Origin: Prochlorococcus sp. AG-459-A02
Lineage (GTDB): Bacteria > Cyanobacteriota > Cyanobacteriia > PCC-6307 > Cyanobiaceae
Reading direction: 5' to 3'
DNA: 33,470 nt
Assembly: GCA_003212055.1 (NCBI GenBank)
Contig: QCQW01000005.1
Span: forward strand, 1-33,470
The position numbers were made by a program, and so were the translations under genes. The notes beneath the pieces are model-generated. The model searched no databases. It saw only the letters and a program-made list of their open reading frames with translations, and had not been told where the DNA came from. This document shows positions 30,753 to 33,470 of this stretch, piece by piece (the first letter of the stretch is position 1; the number at the start of each line of letters is the position of its first letter).

Positions 30753-31946
30753 GTGAAAGTTATTGTTCTAGGTGGAGATGGTTTTTGCGGTTGGCCTTGT
30801 GCGGTGAATTTAGCAGATCAAAATCATGATGTTATTATTGTCGACAATTTAAGTCGTAGAAAAATTGATATTGATCTAGAAGTAGAATCCTTAACACCAA
30901 TTGCTTCGATAACAGAACGACTTTCTGCATGGGAAGAAATTGGAGGTAAGCCTATGAGATTTCTTAACATGGATATCTCAAAACAATATCAAAAATTACT
31001 CAATTTGCTGATTGATGAAAAACCAGATTCTGTTATCCATTTTGCAGAACAAAGAGCAGCGCCATACTCGATGAAATCAAGTTTTACCAAAAGATACACA
31101 GTAGATAATAATGTAAATGGTACCCACAACCTTCTTGCTGCAATAGTAGAGAGTAATTTAGATATTCATGTTGTGCATTTAGGAACAATGGGAGTTTACG
31201 GATATGGATCACATAGAGGTGCAACAATTCCAGAAGGTTATCTAAAAGTTGAAGTTCCACAACCAGATGGAAGCCGCTTTGAAGAAGAAATATTGCACCC
31301 TGCAAGCCCAGGTAGTGTTTACCATATGACTAAAACTTTAGATCAATTATTATTTCTTTACTACAACAAAAATGATCTTGTAAGGATTACTGATCTACAT
31401 CAAGGCATTGTTTGGGGAACAAATACCGACGCAACTTTAAAAGATCCTAGATTAACAAACCGATTTGACTACGACGGAGATTATGGAACTGTTCTAAACA
31501 GATTTCTAATGCAAGCTGCGATTGGATATCCATTAAGTGTTCATGGGACAGGAGGGCAAACAAGAGCCTTTATACACATAAAAGACTCTGTAAAATGTGT
31601 ACAACTTGCTCTTGAAAATCCTCCAAAACCTGGAGAGAGAGTTAAAATATTTAATCAAATGACTGAAAGTCATCAGGTTGGAGAACTAGCTAAAAAAGTT
31701 GCATCTCTAACAAGTGCTGATATCAATTATTTACCAAATCCAAGGAATGAAGCAGTAGAAAATGATCTAATTGTTGATAATAAATGCTTTATAGAATTAG
31801 GTTTAAACCCAACGACTCTTGATAATGGTTTATTAGAAGAAGTTGTTGAAGTTGCTAAAAAATACTCCAATAGATGTGATCTTAAGCGCATACCTTGTGT
31901 TTCATCCTGGACTAAAAAACAAGCTGAGGCTATAAAGACTAATTAA
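30753..31946 (+). CDS. sqdB: UDP-sulfoquinovose synthase (GTG start)
   Basis: VIVLGGDGFCGWPCAVNLA, GTMGVYGYG, PGSVYHMTKTLDQLLF, HGTGGQTRAFIHIKDSV. Confidence 0.96.
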   Translation: MKVIVLGGDGFCGWPCAVNLADQNHDVIIVDNLSRRKIDIDLEVESLTPIASITERLSAWEEIGGKPMRFLNMDISKQYQKLLNLLIDEKPDSVIHFAEQRAAPYSMKSSFTKRYTVDNNVNGTHNLLAAIVESNLDIHVVHLGTMGVYGYGSHRGATIPEGYLKVEVPQPDGSRFEEEILHPASPGSVYHMTKTLDQLLFLYYNKNDLVRITDLHQGIVWGTNTDATLKDPRLTNRFDYDGDYGTVLNRFLMQAAIGYPLSVHGTGGQTRAFIHIKDSVKCVQLALENPPKPGERVKIFNQMTESHQVGELAKKVASLTSADINYLPNPRNEAVENDLIVDNKCFIELGLNPTTLDNGLLEEVVEVAKKYSNRCDLKRIPCVSSWTKKQAEAIKTN

Positions 31947-31973
31947 AATTCCTGAAATAATTACCTTAAGAAA

Positions 31974-33107
31974 GTGAAAATTGCATTGTTTACTGAAACT
32001 TTTTTACCTAAAGTTGACGGCATAGTAACACGACTTACCAAAACGATTGAATTTTTAATAAAAAATGGTGATGAAGTTATAATTTTTTGTCCAGAGGGGT
32101 GCCCAGAATCATATATGGGCGCAACTGTAGTTGGAGTTGCTGCAATGCCATTACCCTTATACCCAGAGTTGAAGCTTGGTTTACCAGGTCCTGCAGTCTC
32201 AGATAAGTTAGAAAAATTTAACCCAGATTTGATACATGTTGTTAATCCAGCTGTACTTGGCTTAGGTGGCATATGGTTGGCGAAAACTAATAATATTCCT
32301 TTAATTGCCAGTTACCATACTCATCTTCCGAAATATCTAGAACATTACGGTATGGGTATGTTAGAGCCACTTTTGTGGGAATTACTTAAAGCAGCACATA
32401 ATCAAGCCTTGTTAAATTTATGTACATCAACCGCTATGGTAAATGAGTTAAAAGATAAAGGTATTCAAAGGACTGCTCTATGGCAAAGGGGAGTAGATAC
32501 TTACAGTTTCCGACCAGATTTGAGAAGTGAGAAAATGAGAAAAAAATTATTTGGGAAATATAAGGACGCTAATTACTTATTGATTTATGTAGGAAGATTA
32601 TCAGCAGAAAAACAAATTGAGAGAATTAAACCAGTCTTAGAAAGTATCCCCAATGCTTGCCTAGCACTTGTAGGTGACGGACCATATAGAAACCAACTTG
32701 AAAAAATCTTCGAAAATACCAAGACTAATTTCATAGGATATTTATCTGGTGATGAACTTGCTAGCGCCTATGCCTCTGGAGATATATTTTTATTTCCATC
32801 TAGTACAGAAACACTTGGGTTAGTTTTACTAGAAGCAATGGCAGCAGGATGCCCAGTTGTCGGAGCCAACAAGGGGGGGATTCCAGATATTATTAGCGAT
32901 GGGATTAATGGTTGTTTATATGATCCTGATGAAAAAGATAATGGTGAACAAAGTTTGATTGAAGCGACAAAAAAAATTCTAGAGAATGAAGATAAAAGAG
33001 AAGTTATGAGGAAAGAGGCACGAAACGAAGCAGAAAAATGGGATTGGAATCAAGCAACATTACAACTACAAAATTATTATGCAGATACTCTCAAGAAAAT
33101 AGATTAA
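31974..33107 (+). CDS. sqdX: Sulfolipid (SQDG) glycosyltransferase, GT4 family (GTG start)
   Basis: ALFTETFLPKVDGIVTRLTKTIEFL, FLFPSSTETLGLVLLEAMAAGCPVVGANKGGIPDII; adjacent to sqdB. Confidence 0.93.
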   Translation: MKIALFTETFLPKVDGIVTRLTKTIEFLIKNGDEVIIFCPEGCPESYMGATVVGVAAMPLPLYPELKLGLPGPAVSDKLEKFNPDLIHVVNPAVLGLGGIWLAKTNNIPLIASYHTHLPKYLEHYGMGMLEPLLWELLKAAHNQALLNLCTSTAMVNELKDKGIQRTALWQRGVDTYSFRPDLRSEKMRKKLFGKYKDANYLLIYVGRLSAEKQIERIKPVLESIPNACLALVGDGPYRNQLEKIFENTKTNFIGYLSGDELASAYASGDIFLFPSSTETLGLVLLEAMAAGCPVVGANKGGIPDIISDGINGCLYDPDEKDNGEQSLIEATKKILENEDKREVMRKEARNEAEKWDWNQATLQLQNYYADTLKKID

Positions 33108-33119
33108 ATCTAATTTTAA

Positions 33120-33368
33120 TTATGCTACGTGTGGAGGAGTAGGACTACTATACGAACTTAAAGGAAGTATTAGAGTAGCGATATTTTGATTCTTTTCAGG
33201 CCTTTTTTTCTTTGAGAATTTTTTACCAAATGGCACTCTTATAACATTAGTTCCTTCAATGGCACAAATGTTTGAGTTATCTCCTGAAAAATTATTAACA
33301 AAATTTGGTAAGTCGACGTTTTTAACTGGCAGGTGCTTAACATTACCAGATTTAAAATCATTAGTCAT
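33120..33368 (-). CDS. Short hypothetical protein
   Basis: Open frame with ATG at 33368 (82 aa); the track's 33401 start is TTG; no recognised domain. Confidence 0.4.
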   Translation of the reverse strand: MTNDFKSGNVKHLPVKNVDLPNFVNNFSGDNSNICAIEGTNVIRVPFGKKFSKKKRPEKNQNIATLILPLSSYSSPTPPHVA

Positions 33369-33470
33369 AGCTTCAAATACCCCAAAAAATTTGATGCTCA
33401 AGTATTGTAATAAAAAAATTTAAAAAAATTCTATAAGAAAATATTAAATTTTTATTCTCACTGATAATAA

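Noticed and set aside
1-33470. Mobile element, prophage or defence island
   Set aside because: No transposase, integrase, phage, toxin-antitoxin or nuclease cassette found; essentially all ORFs are housekeeping genes.

Overview
AT-rich, densely packed chromosomal segment. psbZ, sulfolipid genes (sqdB/sqdX), cobH, ribH and the overall coding style point to a cyanobacterium, most likely high-light Prochlorococcus (inference from gene content and composition, no search run). About 28 protein-coding genes and one tRNA-Gly(GCC) are supported: cysE, secA, GNAT, NTF2-like, ribH, psbZ, mutS, cobH, holA-like, lysC, uvrB, DUF561-like, tilS, rnj, dapA, asd, tig, clpP, clpX, dnaX, GT2, SpoIID-like, rpmI, rplT, TPR, thiG, sqdB, sqdX and a short hypothetical ORF. 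No CRISPR array, transposon, prophage or obvious defence island was found, and I do not see a wholly new multi-gene system. The points worth a second look are: an Arg-rich RNase J tail resembling the PNPase-binding tail of cyanobacterial RNase E; a QKTLF clamp-like motif at the extreme N-terminus of an N-terminally extended MutS; an in-frame A AAA AAG heptamer in dnaX whose -1 frame stops quickly; a Lys/Thr repeat tail on trigger factor; a hairpin whose loop is exactly the dapA stop codon; several upstream hairpins and palindromes; and a run of convergent gene pairs with almost no terminator space.
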